A stretch of DNA of 64,000 nt from Luteirhabdus salina (GCA_025384855.1 JALAHT010000001.1:434001-498000), one strand, 5' to 3'; positions 1-8,520 are shown, counted from the stretch's first letter. Notes: generated by a model from the sequence alone, not told the origin. Numbers and translations: made by a program.

Positions 1-507
1 CCTTCAAACGACATGGATGTCATTCTCGGAAATGCTACCTCAGCGTATGAACTGCTTCAAAAACATCCTGATCTAGATGTTATCGTTTCGCCAGTGGGCG
101 GTGGCGGACTAATCGCAGGAACAGGTCTTGCCGCAAAATATTTTGGAAAGAATTGTGACGTTTGGGGTGCCGAACCCGAAAATGCCGACGATGCGTATCG
201 ATCTTTGCAGTCGGGTTCTATTGAAACCAATGCTGAAACGGATACGGTTGCCGACGGATTGCGAACGACCTTGGGCCATGTCAATTTTCCTATTATTCAG
301 GAGACGGTTAAAGGTATCATCCTCGTTTCGGAAGAAGCCATAATCGCAGCCCTTCGTCTTATTTGGGAACGCTTAAAAATTGTGGTCGAACCCTCTTCTG
401 CCGTTACGTTAGCCGCAATTCTAAAGGAGAAAAAACGCTTTCAGGGGAAAAAAGTTGGGATTATTGTTAGTGGCGGAAATGTGGACTTGAATAATCTTCC
501 CTTTTAA
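1..507 (+). CDS. Threonine/serine dehydratase-like PLP enzyme (C-terminal part, 5' truncated)
   Basis: The reading frame is open at the left edge, so only the last ~168 residues are present. They show the glycine-rich phosphate-binding loop of fold-type II PLP enzymes (SPVGGGG), a VVEPSSA segment and a closing SGGNVDL, which together are typical of threonine ammonia-lyase and serine racemase. The protein ends right after this catalytic core with no ACT regulatory domain, so it resembles the catabolic dehydratase or serine racemase rather than the isoleucine-regulated biosynthetic enzyme. The PLP lysine lies upstream, outside the window. Substrate (Thr or Ser) cannot be decided from this fragment. 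Confidence 0.85.
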   Translation, partial: PSNDMDVILGNATSAYELLQKHPDLDVIVSPVGGGGLIAGTGLAAKYFGKNCDVWGAEPENADDAYRSLQSGSIETNAETDTVADGLRTTLGHVNFPIIQETVKGIILVSEEAIIAALRLIWERLKIVVEPSSAVTLAAILKEKKRFQGKKVGIIVSGGNVDLNNLPF

Positions 508-536
508 CTCAAAAACTTTCCGTTTCTTTGCCGCTC

Positions 537-1631
537 ATGAAACGTCTTGCGTGCCTTTTTGTATTATTATCTTCCTTTTGGGGTTTCTCGCAAGAGCCTT
601 CACAAAAGGGCCATTTCGTAGATGCCAATTATTTTTACGGCACCATTCTTCGGCATAATAAAGATATTTCGCACCTCATTCTGAATCATCCCCAAGGAGG
701 TATCGTAGGGTTGAATTTTGAAACCGATGGTAGCGAGCGATGGCATCGAGAATACAACTATCCCGATTGGGGTGTTTCAACCGTTTATCATAATCCAGGC
801 TATGAAACCTTGGGAAGCAATATCGGATTGTATGGTCATTTCAACTTTTACTTTTTGAAACGACATGTAATGTTTCGTATCGGACAAGGAATTGCCTATG
901 CTAGCAATCCGTTCGACTTGGAAGAAAACTTCAAGAACAACGCCTACGGAACACGTTTATTGAGTACCACCTATATGATGGTGAACTTCAACAAAAAAAA
1001 CATTTTTAAAAACATAGGAATACAAGGGGGCATTTCATTGGTGCACTACTCCAACGGTAATTTTAAGGCACCAAACAGCAGTACGAATTCCTTCACCTTC
1101 AACCTTGGGGTCAATTATACGTTACAGGAAACCACCCCGTCTACAGCTATTTCAGAAGAAGATAAACGCTTAACGGAACCTATTCACCTTAATTTAGTGC
1201 TGCGAGGAGGCATTAACGAAAGCGATTATGTGGGGCTGGGCCAACATCCGTTTTGGGTAGTGTCTGCTTATGCCGATAAACGCATAAGTTACAAAAGTAG
1301 CATTCATCTTGGTGTAGATGCTTTTTTCGCAACCTTTTTAAAAGAGGAGATAAAATACCTTGCAGCCTCAAATCTGGATCGCTCCCTTAGTGGCGATGAG
1401 GACTACAAGCGCGTGGGCGTATTTATCGGACATCAATTACACTTTGGAAAACTGTCGGTGCCCACGCAATTCGGATATTACCTGTATTACCCGTACGATT
1501 TTGAAGGGCGCACCTACATCAGAGCAGGGTTACAATATCAAATTAGCGATCATTGGTTTGCCAGCACAACCCTTAAATCGCATGGGGCAAAGGTAGAGGG
1601 AGTAGAATTTGGAATTGGCTATAGAATTTAG
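537..1631 (+). CDS. PagL-like acyloxyacyl hydrolase (lipid A deacylase family), copy 1
   Basis: The protein has 364 residues with a signal peptide (KRLACLFVLLSSFWGFSQ) and alternating hydrophobic segments expected of an outer-membrane barrel. The VHYSNG motif near residues 169-174 matches the His/Ser active-site strand of PagL-type lipid A 3-O-deacylases. I chose the ATG at 537 because the frame's first possible start, a TTG at 528, leaves only three extra codons before the signal peptide. Its stop codon abuts the start of the next gene. A paralogue sits at 2390 with the same neighbour, so the pair was duplicated as a unit. The likely role is outer-membrane LPS remodelling, inferred from the family only. 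Confidence 0.75.
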   Translation: MKRLACLFVLLSSFWGFSQEPSQKGHFVDANYFYGTILRHNKDISHLILNHPQGGIVGLNFETDGSERWHREYNYPDWGVSTVYHNPGYETLGSNIGLYGHFNFYFLKRHVMFRIGQGIAYASNPFDLEENFKNNAYGTRLLSTTYMMVNFNKKNIFKNIGIQGGISLVHYSNGNFKAPNSSTNSFTFNLGVNYTLQETTPSTAISEEDKRLTEPIHLNLVLRGGINESDYVGLGQHPFWVVSAYADKRISYKSSIHLGVDAFFATFLKEEIKYLAASNLDRSLSGDEDYKRVGVFIGHQLHFGKLSVPTQFGYYLYYPYDFEGRTYIRAGLQYQISDHWFASTTLKSHGAKVEGVEFGIGYRI

Positions 1632-2384
1632 ATGAAAAAACTTTTTTACATATTCGCATTCGCAACAATACTTTCCTGCAATCAGGAAGACGCTTGGGAC
1701 TGTCTTCAAACAGCTGGAAATATTACGAATGAGGAAATAACCGTTACTAGATTTCATAGCATTCAATTAGAAGGTGACATAAATATGGTCGTTTCCGAAA
1801 GTGATACCCAAGAAGTGCATTTGGAAACAGGTCAAAACTTACGTAGTGATTTTTACGTAGGTGTTGAAAACGGAATCTTGATCGTCAGAAACAATAATCG
1901 TTGTAATCTAAGCAGGGAATACGCAATTTCAACTGTTTTTGTTGCTACGGATACCCTAAATCATATTCGCCATAGTTCGCCTAGGGATATTCGAAGTGAG
2001 GGAATACTAACATTTCCTACCTTAACCCTTGAAAGCAACAGTACTGGCGGACCAGAAATTTCGAGTAAGAGCGGTAATTTCTATTTAGATCTCGATATTT
2101 CGGAGCTAAGGATTTCGGCCAACGGACAAAGTGCCTTTAATTTGTATGGCTTCTGCGAAAATGCGAATATTGTATTCAGCGATGAATACCCAAGATTAGA
2201 GGGTGCCGATTTAAAGATTCAAAAATTAGAGGTTTTACAAAGAAGTGCTAATAAGATGATCGTACATCCCGTTCAATCCATTACCGGATTTATTTATGGA
2301 ACAGGCGATATCATAGCGGTAAACCGACCTCTAGAAATTCAGGTAGAAGAAACGTGGACAGGCCGCTTACTCTTTGAAGAATAG
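1632..2384 (+). CDS. DUF2807 (head GIN domain) lipoprotein, copy 1
   Basis: A 250-residue protein with a lipobox (ATILSC, acylated Cys near residue 16), so it should be membrane-anchored. The body has the repetitive beta-strand pattern of the DUF2807 'head GIN' fold, which is common in Bacteroidota and has no established biochemical role. The start ATG directly follows the stop of the deacylase-like gene, which implies co-transcription. It is paralogous to the gene at 3510: both carry AG-x-I..EE-(I/V)-TV near the N-terminus, an ETG-x-NL segment, a conserved NNN-x-CNL motif and a closing TGRL.F. Function unknown. Confidence 0.7.
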   Translation: MKKLFYIFAFATILSCNQEDAWDCLQTAGNITNEEITVTRFHSIQLEGDINMVVSESDTQEVHLETGQNLRSDFYVGVENGILIVRNNNRCNLSREYAISTVFVATDTLNHIRHSSPRDIRSEGILTFPTLTLESNSTGGPEISSKSGNFYLDLDISELRISANGQSAFNLYGFCENANIVFSDEYPRLEGADLKIQKLEVLQRSANKMIVHPVQSITGFIYGTGDIIAVNRPLEIQVEETWTGRLLFEE

Positions 2385-2389
2385 ATACT

Positions 2390-3499
2390 ATGAAACACAT
2401 ATACTTCCTACTACCAATACTGCTTATGGCTACTTCACTTATAGCGCAGGAGGACGAACAAAAACCGGTAAGTTTGGAAGCCGATTTTTTCTATGGAAGT
2501 ATCCTCGAACACAATCCCGATATTTCGCACCTTATTACCCATCATCCAAGAGGGTTTACCCTCACCTACAATCGTAAGACCTATGGTTTTTCAGAATGGG
2601 AGCGCCGGTACCAATATCCCGATTGGGGCTTTATGTTTTCCTATCAGGACATGATTAATCCGTATTTGGGAAGGCTCTACGGCTTGTATGGTCATTTCAA
2701 CTGGTACTTTTTGAATCGAAATCTTGTGGTGCGCCTCGGACAGGGAGTCGCCTATGCGGAAAACCCGTATGATTTTCAAGAAAACTATCAGAACAACGCC
2801 TATGGCACCCATCTTTTGAGCACCACCTATCTGAAAGCAAATTACGTACGTGAAAACCTCTACAAAGGATTAGGATTTCACGCTGGGTTTTCCATTATTC
2901 ATTATTCCAATGCCAATCTCCGTGCGCCAAATAATAGTACCAATACGTGGGCTTTTAATGTAGGGTTGAGCTATCTGATAGACCACGAAGAGTTTCCGGA
3001 ATATATCGTAAAGGATGATCCGCCAAGCAGTTCGCATGCCGAGCCTTTAAAATACAACCTCGTTTTTCGATTTGGATGGAATGAAAGCGATGTCGTACGC
3101 CAAGGACAGTTTCCTTTCTATGTCGCTTCAGCGTTTGTAGACAAAAGAATAAATTACAAAAGTACCTTACAAGCCGGCGTGGACGTGTTTTTCGCCAAGT
3201 TTTTGGAAGAATTGATTTACTACCGTTCGATTGCGTATCCTGAAGATGAGTTGAGTGGCGATGAAGATTATAAAAGAGTTGGTTTGTTTATCGGACATGA
3301 ATTACGATTTAACCGCACCGCCTTCGTTTCGCAGTTAGGGTATTATGTGTATTGGCCGTATGAATTTGAAAATAGAATCTACAACCGACTAGGTTTGAAG
3401 CGCTATCTTTATGAAGACAAAATTTTTGCATCGGTTACCGTTAAAGCACATTGGGCTAAAGCAGAAGGCGTTGAATTTGGAATAGGAGTTCGGTTATAA
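2390..3499 (+). CDS. PagL-like acyloxyacyl hydrolase, copy 2
   Basis: A 369-residue paralogue of the protein encoded at 537. It has a signal peptide ending LIAQ, the same HNPDISHLI and QYPDWG segments, and the active-site strand IHYSNA (His171, Ser173). Both copies keep the His/Ser pair, so neither is an obvious pseudogene. It lies 5 nt after the first DUF2807 gene and 10 nt before the second, so all four genes probably share one transcript. The two deacylase copies have diverged through much of their length, which argues for an old rather than recent duplication. Confidence 0.75.
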   Translation: MKHIYFLLPILLMATSLIAQEDEQKPVSLEADFFYGSILEHNPDISHLITHHPRGFTLTYNRKTYGFSEWERRYQYPDWGFMFSYQDMINPYLGRLYGLYGHFNWYFLNRNLVVRLGQGVAYAENPYDFQENYQNNAYGTHLLSTTYLKANYVRENLYKGLGFHAGFSIIHYSNANLRAPNNSTNTWAFNVGLSYLIDHEEFPEYIVKDDPPSSSHAEPLKYNLVFRFGWNESDVVRQGQFPFYVASAFVDKRINYKSTLQAGVDVFFAKFLEELIYYRSIAYPEDELSGDEDYKRVGLFIGHELRFNRTAFVSQLGYYVYWPYEFENRIYNRLGLKRYLYEDKIFASVTVKAHWAKAEGVEFGIGVRL

Positions 3500-3509
3500 G
3501 AAATACAGG

Positions 3510-4265
3510 ATGAAGAAATTAGCATACATTTTTATTTTGATAACGGCACTCGGATGCGATTCTGAAAAGGGCTTAAATTGCTTTCAGGCAGCTGGCGATA
3601 TTATTCAAGAGGAAGTAACCGTTTCTGAGTTTGATAAAATCATTGTTTGGGAACGCGCTCAGCTTATTATTCAGCAAGGTGAAACACAAAAAGTAGTCGT
3701 TGAAACAGGTGAAAATCTTTTGAATGATGTTGAAGTTAGTGTAGATGAAGGCACCCTCAATATTTATAACAACAATGGTTGCAACCTTGTTCGCGATTAT
3801 GGTATTACAAGAATATTTGTCACCAGTCCTAACATAATCGAAATCCGGAACAGTTCGGGACTTCCAGTTGAAAGCATCGGAACGCTTTCCTACGAGAACC
3901 TTACCCTATTAAGTGAAGATCAGGAGAATGAAGATGGTTATCATATCGATGGAGATTTCCAACTGCAACTATCCGTAAATAAGCTGAATATAATCGCTAA
4001 CGGAATTTCCAATTTTTATCTTTCGGGTACTGCTAATGAAGCATTTATCGGTTTATACGCTGGCGATTCGCGAGTAGAGGCAGCCGAATTAGCTGTTGGA
4101 AAGCTTCGAGTATTTCATAGAAGCACCAATTTGATGTATGTAAATCCTATTGATGAGCTTACAGGTAAGATTGTAAGTGTTGGCGATGTTATTTCTGTGA
4201 ATGAACCGCCGATGGTTGAAGTTGAAGAATTATATACCGGTCGCCTTATTTTCGAGCTCCCGTAA
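3510..4265 (+). CDS. DUF2807 (head GIN domain) lipoprotein, copy 2
   Basis: A 251-residue lipoprotein (lipobox TALGC) and paralogue of the protein at 1632. It shares the same domain layout and the NNN-x-CNL motif around residue 90. It is the last gene of the duplicated block. Its 3' end overlaps the 3' end of the oppositely oriented gldA by 20 bp, so the two transcripts converge. No catalytic motif is visible and the function is unknown. Its constant pairing with a PagL-like enzyme suggests a shared envelope role, which is inference. Confidence 0.7.
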   Translation: MKKLAYIFILITALGCDSEKGLNCFQAAGDIIQEEVTVSEFDKIIVWERAQLIIQQGETQKVVVETGENLLNDVEVSVDEGTLNIYNNNGCNLVRDYGITRIFVTSPNIIEIRNSSGLPVESIGTLSYENLTLLSEDQENEDGYHIDGDFQLQLSVNKLNIIANGISNFYLSGTANEAFIGLYAGDSRVEAAELAVGKLRVFHRSTNLMYVNPIDELTGKIVSVGDVISVNEPPMVEVEELYTGRLIFELP

Positions 4266-5166
4266 GTTCTACAAATAGTTTTTCTAAGGTGGTATTTTTT
4301 TGGTGAAGCTGAAGAATTTTCAATCCATTGTCATGGGCAAAGTCGAAAACCGCCGGACGCATGTCCTTTTCTGTCGAAAAGGTGATGTTATAAACGAAAT
4401 GACCACCTGGATTTTCAATTTTTGAAACATGGGGAATTTTTTGAAGCGCTACCGTTTCAACCCTATAGTCGAACTCGACTTCAACAATTTGCTGCTGTCC
4501 TTTTTTCAGTTCTTCCATACTTCTATCCAGCACAATGCTTCCCTTATCAATTATGATTACACGATCGCAAATAGCCTCAACTTCCTGCATGATGTGGGTT
4601 GAAAGTAATACGGTTGTCTTTTCGTGTTCATCCGATTTTCCGATGTTTTTGATAAGTTCACGAATTTCAATAAGCTGATTGGGATCTAACCCTGTCGTCG
4701 CTTCATCTAAAATAAGTACTTTCGGTCGATGCAAAAGCGCAGTGGCCAATCCTACACGCTGCCGATATCCCTTGGACAGTTGCTTTATTTTTTTGTGGGC
4801 TTCAGGTATAAGTCCGGTCTGTGAGATGACTTCCGCTATTCGCGATTTTTCAATACCGTAAGTTTCTGCTTGAAACCCGAGATACTCCTTCACATACATG
4901 TCGATATATAGCGGATTGTGCTCCGGCAAATAGCCCGTATGAAACTGAACTTTCTTTGGTTCTTCTTCCACCGAAAACCCAGCGACAGCCGCTGATCCTT
5001 CTGATGCTGCTAAATAAGTTGTCAAAATTTTCATCATCGTGCTTTTACCAGCTCCATTTGGACCTAAAAAACCGACGATTTCACCTTCTTTTATAGTGAA
5101 GGAAACGTTATCTAATGCCTTTTGGGCACCATAGGTTTTGGTAATATTTGAAACGGTTATTGACAT
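4246..5166 (-). CDS. gldA: Gliding motility ABC transporter ATP-binding protein GldA
   Basis: A 306-residue ABC ATPase with Walker A (GPNGAGKS, residues 35-42), a family signature in the form LSKGYRQ (130-136), Walker B (LILDEA, 151-156) and an H-loop (STHIMQE). The sequence, including KTYGAQKALDNVSF and the GYLPEHNPLY segment, matches GldA of Flavobacteriaceae. GldA works with the membrane subunits GldF and GldG, which are not in this window. A TAnnTTTG box lies only 12 nt upstream of the start codon, so its mRNA should have a very short leader. Its end overlaps the DUF2807 gene. Confidence 0.88.
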   Translation of the reverse strand: MSITVSNITKTYGAQKALDNVSFTIKEGEIVGFLGPNGAGKSTMMKILTTYLAASEGSAAVAGFSVEEEPKKVQFHTGYLPEHNPLYIDMYVKEYLGFQAETYGIEKSRIAEVISQTGLIPEAHKKIKQLSKGYRQRVGLATALLHRPKVLILDEATTGLDPNQLIEIRELIKNIGKSDEHEKTTVLLSTHIMQEVEAICDRVIIIDKGSIVLDRSMEELKKGQQQIVEVEFDYRVETVALQKIPHVSKIENPGGHFVYNITFSTEKDMRPAVFDFAHDNGLKILQLHQKNTTLEKLFVELTGARK

Positions 5167-5177
5167 ACTTTCAATAG

Positions 5178-5185
5178 CAAATGTA
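5178..5185 (-). promoter_or_regulatory. gldA promoter -7 box
   Basis: Read on the minus strand this is TACATTTG, an exact match to the Bacteroidota -7 consensus TAnnTTTG, ending 12 nt before the gldA start codon. I see no TTG at the ideal -33 distance (the nearest are 12 and 25 nt away). Confidence 0.5.
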
Positions 5186-5264
5186 CGTTTTTTGAAACAA
5201 GACGAACTGTCAAATAATTGATAAAAAGAAGGAAGGAAAAAAGATTTTCACTACTTTTATACCA

Positions 5265-5321
5265 ATGAAAACAACACATAGAAATACTTCTACAATTTGG
5301 TGGCATATAGACCAACGATAA
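5265..5321 (+). CDS. Trp-rich leader peptide of the DAHP synthase attenuator (18 aa)
   Basis: A short open frame encodes MKTTHRNTSTIWWHIDQR and ends at TAA. The two adjacent TGG codons (5298-5303) are the signature of a tryptophan-sensing leader peptide. It lies 71 nt upstream of the DAHP synthase/chorismate mutase start and is followed by competing RNA stems and an intrinsic terminator. Ribosome stalling at the Trp pair would change which stem forms. A near-consensus -7 box (TACTTTTA, 5252-5259) lies just upstream, so the mRNA may be almost leaderless at this ATG. The function is inferred from architecture; expression is unproven. Confidence 0.75.
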   Translation: MKTTHRNTSTIWWHIDQR

Positions 5322-5388
5322 AGTGGTGGGAATATTTTTATGAATACGATATAAGTGAAGGTCCCATGTAGGGGCCTTTTTATTTTTA
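5297..5388 (+). promoter_or_regulatory. Transcription attenuator upstream of DAHP synthase/chorismate mutase
   Basis: The Trp codons lie in stem 1 (TTGGT 5297-5301 with ACCAA 5311-5315). An alternative stem uses ACCA 5311-5314 with TGGT 5324-5327. A possible antiterminator pairs TGGGA 5327-5331 with TCCCA 5362-5366. The intrinsic terminator is AGGTCCC 5359-5365 with GGGGCCT 5371-5377 (one G-U pair, 5-nt loop) followed by a T-rich run to 5387. The coding start is only 5 nt after the run. Layout and order match classical amino-acid attenuators; the antiterminator pairing is short and less certain than the terminator. Confidence 0.72.
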
Positions 5389-5392
5389 GGAA

Positions 5393-6484
5393 ATGGAAAA
5401 CAAGAAAGAATTAAGGAGTTGGTTAGATGCGTTCAATCTGTCGCATCCCCTGGTAATTGCAGGGCCGTGTAGCGCCGAAACCGAGGAACAGCTATTAAAA
5501 ACGGCGCATCAATTGAAAGAAACCGATGCAACGGTATTGCGCGCGGGAATCTGGAAACCTAGAACACGTCCTGGAAATTTTGAAGGAGTTGGAGCGTTAG
5601 GACTAAAATGGCTTCAAAAGGCAAAAGAGGAAACCGGGATGCTAACAACGACTGAGGTTGCCAATCCACATCATGTTGAGCTAGCGCTGAAGCACGATGT
5701 TGATATTCTTTGGATCGGCGCTCGAAGTACCGTTTCTCCGTTCATTGTGCAAGAATTGGCAGATGCCTTAAAAGGAACCGACAAAACCATTTTGGTCAAA
5801 AACCCCGTCAATCCAGATCTAGCCTTATGGTTGGGAGCGGTGGAGCGACTGTATCAAACCGATATTAAAAACTTAGGGGTCATTCATCGCGGGTTTTCGA
5901 CCTATGAAAAAACAAAATATCGAAACAATCCCGAATGGCAAATACCGATTGATTTAAAAAACAGATTTCCCGACCTCCCACTATTTTTGGACCCTTCCCA
6001 TATCGCAGGGCGTCGCGACATTATATTCGATCTTTGTCAAACGGCATTAGACTTAAATTATGATGGTTTAATGATCGAAACGCATTACGATCCAGAAAAT
6101 GCATGGAGCGATGCAGCCCAACAGATAACGCCAAAGACATTAGATCAAATCACCATCGATTTAAGAATTCGTAAAAAGGGAGATGAGAAAATTGCCTTTC
6201 AAAACGAACTGAATACCCTTCGCACCCAAATTGATGTAATCGATAATAAAATAGTTGAGATGTTAGGCAAGCGAATGACGATTGCCGATGCCATCGGCGA
6301 ATTGAAAAAGGAGCATAACGTTGCCATTCTTCAGGTAAAGCGATGGAATGAAGTATTGGGCAGAATGATTTTAAAGGGAGAGGAAAGCAAATTGAGCGAG
6401 GAATTCATTCTTCGATTATATAAGGCCATCCATCAAGAATCGATAAACCACCAGAAAAAAATAATTCACCCCAACCAAGAATAA
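5393..6484 (+). CDS. Bifunctional DAHP synthase / chorismate mutase (type II, AroQ)
   Basis: The 363-residue protein has an N-terminal 3-deoxy-7-phosphoheptulonate synthase domain (GPCSAET at 24-30, KPRTRPG, ENAWSDAAQQ) and a C-terminal AroQ-type chorismate mutase domain from about residue 272 (LRTQIDVIDNKIVEML, KRMTIADAIG). It catalyses the first committed step of the shikimate pathway and the chorismate-to-prephenate branch point. The fused mutase domain is a common allosteric sensor in this family. It is preceded by the Trp leader attenuator and followed by a strong terminator. aroA, a later step of the same pathway, is about 7 kb downstream. Confidence 0.92.
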   Translation: MENKKELRSWLDAFNLSHPLVIAGPCSAETEEQLLKTAHQLKETDATVLRAGIWKPRTRPGNFEGVGALGLKWLQKAKEETGMLTTTEVANPHHVELALKHDVDILWIGARSTVSPFIVQELADALKGTDKTILVKNPVNPDLALWLGAVERLYQTDIKNLGVIHRGFSTYEKTKYRNNPEWQIPIDLKNRFPDLPLFLDPSHIAGRRDIIFDLCQTALDLNYDGLMIETHYDPENAWSDAAQQITPKTLDQITIDLRIRKKGDEKIAFQNELNTLRTQIDVIDNKIVEMLGKRMTIADAIGELKKEHNVAILQVKRWNEVLGRMILKGEESKLSEEFILRLYKAIHQESINHQKKIIHPNQE

Positions 6485-6485
6485 A

Positions 6486-6515
6486 AAAAGCCCCATTTAA
6501 AAAGGGGCTTTTCCT
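6486..6515. terminator. Bidirectional terminator between DAHP synthase and the DUF4177-like gene
   Basis: Perfect 9-bp stem AAAAGCCCC (6486-6494) / GGGGCTTTT (6504-6512) flanked by A-rich and T-rich runs, placed between two converging genes. Confidence 0.85.
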
Positions 6516-6533
6516 TTTCGATATAGAAAACGC

Positions 6534-6989
6534 TTAAATTGCTCTTTTAAAGATATAGCGGGTAACATAAATTCCGTTTGAGTCGCCTTTACCTCCGTAG
6601 CTTTCCACGCCACTATTTACAAAGGCTAGTTCCCAACCATCTGCACTCATGGCATTCAGCTTAGAAGTGACCAATGCATCATTGGCTGCAATATTTTGGA
6701 AACGAATACCACCTAGATTAAAAAAGTTTAGCAACTTCGTTTCATCGAACCCCTTTACACGAATATCTGATCGATCGGATTTGTTACGAGAGTTATCCTC
6801 CTCTGTTTGGGTAGTGGTAAACTCCATATAATCGCGCGTTTCATTGGCTACGATCATTCGGGAACGTCCCACACCATTTGGAACAATGCTTTCCACAACG
6901 GTTACAATTTGAAATTCATAGGTTTCTTGGGCATTTGAAGTTTGAAGAGCACCAAGCAGTAAACATACAAGCAGTAAAAATTTTTTCAT
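6534..6989 (-). CDS. Secreted DUF4177-like protein
   Basis: A 151-residue protein with a signal peptide (FLLLVCLLLGALQTSNA). Its end carries the pattern LNAMSADGWELAFVNSG followed by YVTRYIFKR, which resembles the small DUF4177 fold (a conserved 'GWEL' turn and a closing YxxKR strand). No catalytic residues are evident. It converges on the DAHP synthase gene across a shared terminator and is transcribed alone. The family match is by motif only; function unknown. Confidence 0.6.
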   Translation of the reverse strand: MKKFLLLVCLLLGALQTSNAQETYEFQIVTVVESIVPNGVGRSRMIVANETRDYMEFTTTQTEEDNSRNKSDRSDIRVKGFDETKLLNFFNLGGIRFQNIAANDALVTSKLNAMSADGWELAFVNSGVESYGGKGDSNGIYVTRYIFKRAI

Positions 6990-7081
6990 TGTAATTGGTT
7001 TTTAACGTGTTTTTAAAATAATGCGGTAAATATATACCATTGAAAGGCGTGGTTCTCTTTTTTTTTCGAATTTTGTGGTTC

Positions 7082-8032
7082 ATGAGGGGAACCGTATACA
7101 AATCGACCGGAAGTTGGTATACCGTTAAGTCGGAACAAGGCGACTTTTACGAATGCAGGATAAAGGGGAAGTTCCGCATTGGAGGTATCAAAAGCACAAA
7201 CCCTGTTGCTGTAGGCGATCATGTCGGGTTTGATGTGGAAACCAAGGGCGATGAGACCGTTGGAATCATCCATACTATCGAGGACCGAAAGAACTATATT
7301 ATCCGTCGCTCAGTGAACCTTTCAAAACAAACCCACATAATAGCGGCCAATATCGATACAGCCTTTTTATTGGTTACCCTCACAAATCCTATTACGTTCA
7401 CCCCATTTATCGATCGCTTTTTGATCACTGCCGAAGCATACGACATTGAAGCCATCTTACTTTTCAACAAAATAGATACACTTTCCGAAGAGGAGATGCT
7501 GGAGATGAAGTACTTGGCTTCACTCTATCGATCTATTGGTTACCATTGCATCGAGATTTCAGCTAAAACGGGTCACAACATTGAAAAGGTAAAAGATTTG
7601 ATGTCAGAAAAGGTATCTATGTTTTCCGGACACAGCGGCACTGGAAAATCGACCTTAGCCAATGCACTGGAACCAGGATTAGAATTAAAAACCGCTGAAA
7701 TTTCGGACCAACATCGACAAGGACAGCATACCACAACATTTGCCGAAATGTTCGATTTATCGTTCAATGCCCAGCTAATTGATACACCTGGGATTCGAGG
7801 CTTTGGGGTGGTAGAAATGGAAGCCGAGGAAATAGGCGATTACTTTCCAGAGTTTTTCGAACGTAAACAGCACTGTAAGTTCCATAACTGTATGCACGTA
7901 AATGAGCCCAAATGCGCCATTAAGGAAGCGCTCGAGAATAACGAAATAGCTTGGTCGCGCTATAAAACATACCTTCAATTATTGGAGGGCGACGATGAGC
8001 CTTACAGACGGGATATCTATTCAGAAAAATAA
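7082..8032 (+). CDS. rsgA: Ribosome small subunit-dependent GTPase RsgA
   Basis: The 316-residue protein shows the circularly permuted GTPase order of RsgA: OB-fold N-terminus, then G4 (FNKID, near 128-132), G1 (GHSGTGKST, near 183-191) and G3 (DTPG). A C-terminal zinc motif follows with ligands in CKFHNCMHVNEPKC. It assists 30S maturation. I chose the ATG at 7082 (MRGTVYKSTGSW) because family members start this way; an upstream in-frame TTG at 7040 would add 14 unlikely residues. The dtd gene follows within 5 nt, suggesting co-transcription. Confidence 0.93.
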   Translation: MRGTVYKSTGSWYTVKSEQGDFYECRIKGKFRIGGIKSTNPVAVGDHVGFDVETKGDETVGIIHTIEDRKNYIIRRSVNLSKQTHIIAANIDTAFLLVTLTNPITFTPFIDRFLITAEAYDIEAILLFNKIDTLSEEEMLEMKYLASLYRSIGYHCIEISAKTGHNIEKVKDLMSEKVSMFSGHSGTGKSTLANALEPGLELKTAEISDQHRQGQHTTTFAEMFDLSFNAQLIDTPGIRGFGVVEMEAEEIGDYFPEFFERKQHCKFHNCMHVNEPKCAIKEALENNEIAWSRYKTYLQLLEGDDEPYRRDIYSEK

Positions 8033-8036
8033 CAGT

Positions 8037-8489
8037 ATGAGAGCAGTATTACAAAGGGTCTCGAAGGCTTCGGTGGAAGTAGACAGTAAAACGGTTGCTT
8101 CTATTACACACGGATTAGTGGTATTGTTGGGTATTGAAGATGCGGATACATCCGATGATATCAGTTGGTTATCACGAAAGATTGCGAACCTTAGGATTTT
8201 CCCCGATGAAGAAAACCACATGAACATATCGTTAACCGATAGTGGCGGGGAAATTATTGTCGTGAGTCAGTTCACTTTGCATGCCAGCACGAAAAAAGGA
8301 AACCGGCCTTCCTTTACGAAGTCAGCAAAGCCCGAGGTTTCAGAGCCTTTATATGAACAGTTTGTGCAGCAGCTAGAAAAAGAATTGGATGAAAAGGTGC
8401 AAACCGGTATATTTGGCGCCATGATGCATGTTTCTTTGGTAAACGACGGCCCCGTAACATTGGTTATCGATACCAAAAACAAGGAATAA
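8037..8489 (+). CDS. dtd: D-aminoacyl-tRNA deacylase
   Basis: A 150-residue protein starting MRAVLQRVSKASVEV, the normal start of the family; an in-frame ATG at 7995 inside rsgA is less likely. The two active-site motifs are present as SQFTL and NDGPVT. The enzyme hydrolyses D-amino acids and Gly wrongly attached to tRNA. It follows rsgA by 4 nt, a gene order that I recognise as common in flavobacteria. Confidence 0.93.
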   Translation: MRAVLQRVSKASVEVDSKTVASITHGLVVLLGIEDADTSDDISWLSRKIANLRIFPDEENHMNISLTDSGGEIIVVSQFTLHASTKKGNRPSFTKSAKPEVSEPLYEQFVQQLEKELDEKVQTGIFGAMMHVSLVNDGPVTLVIDTKNKE

Positions 8490-8520
8490 ATTTCCGCTAT
8501 CCACAGCAAAATTTAAATTG

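Noticed and set aside
7040-7081. Upstream TTG start for rsgA
   Set aside because: It would add 14 hydrophobic residues not seen in RsgA; the ATG at 7082 begins the conserved sequence.
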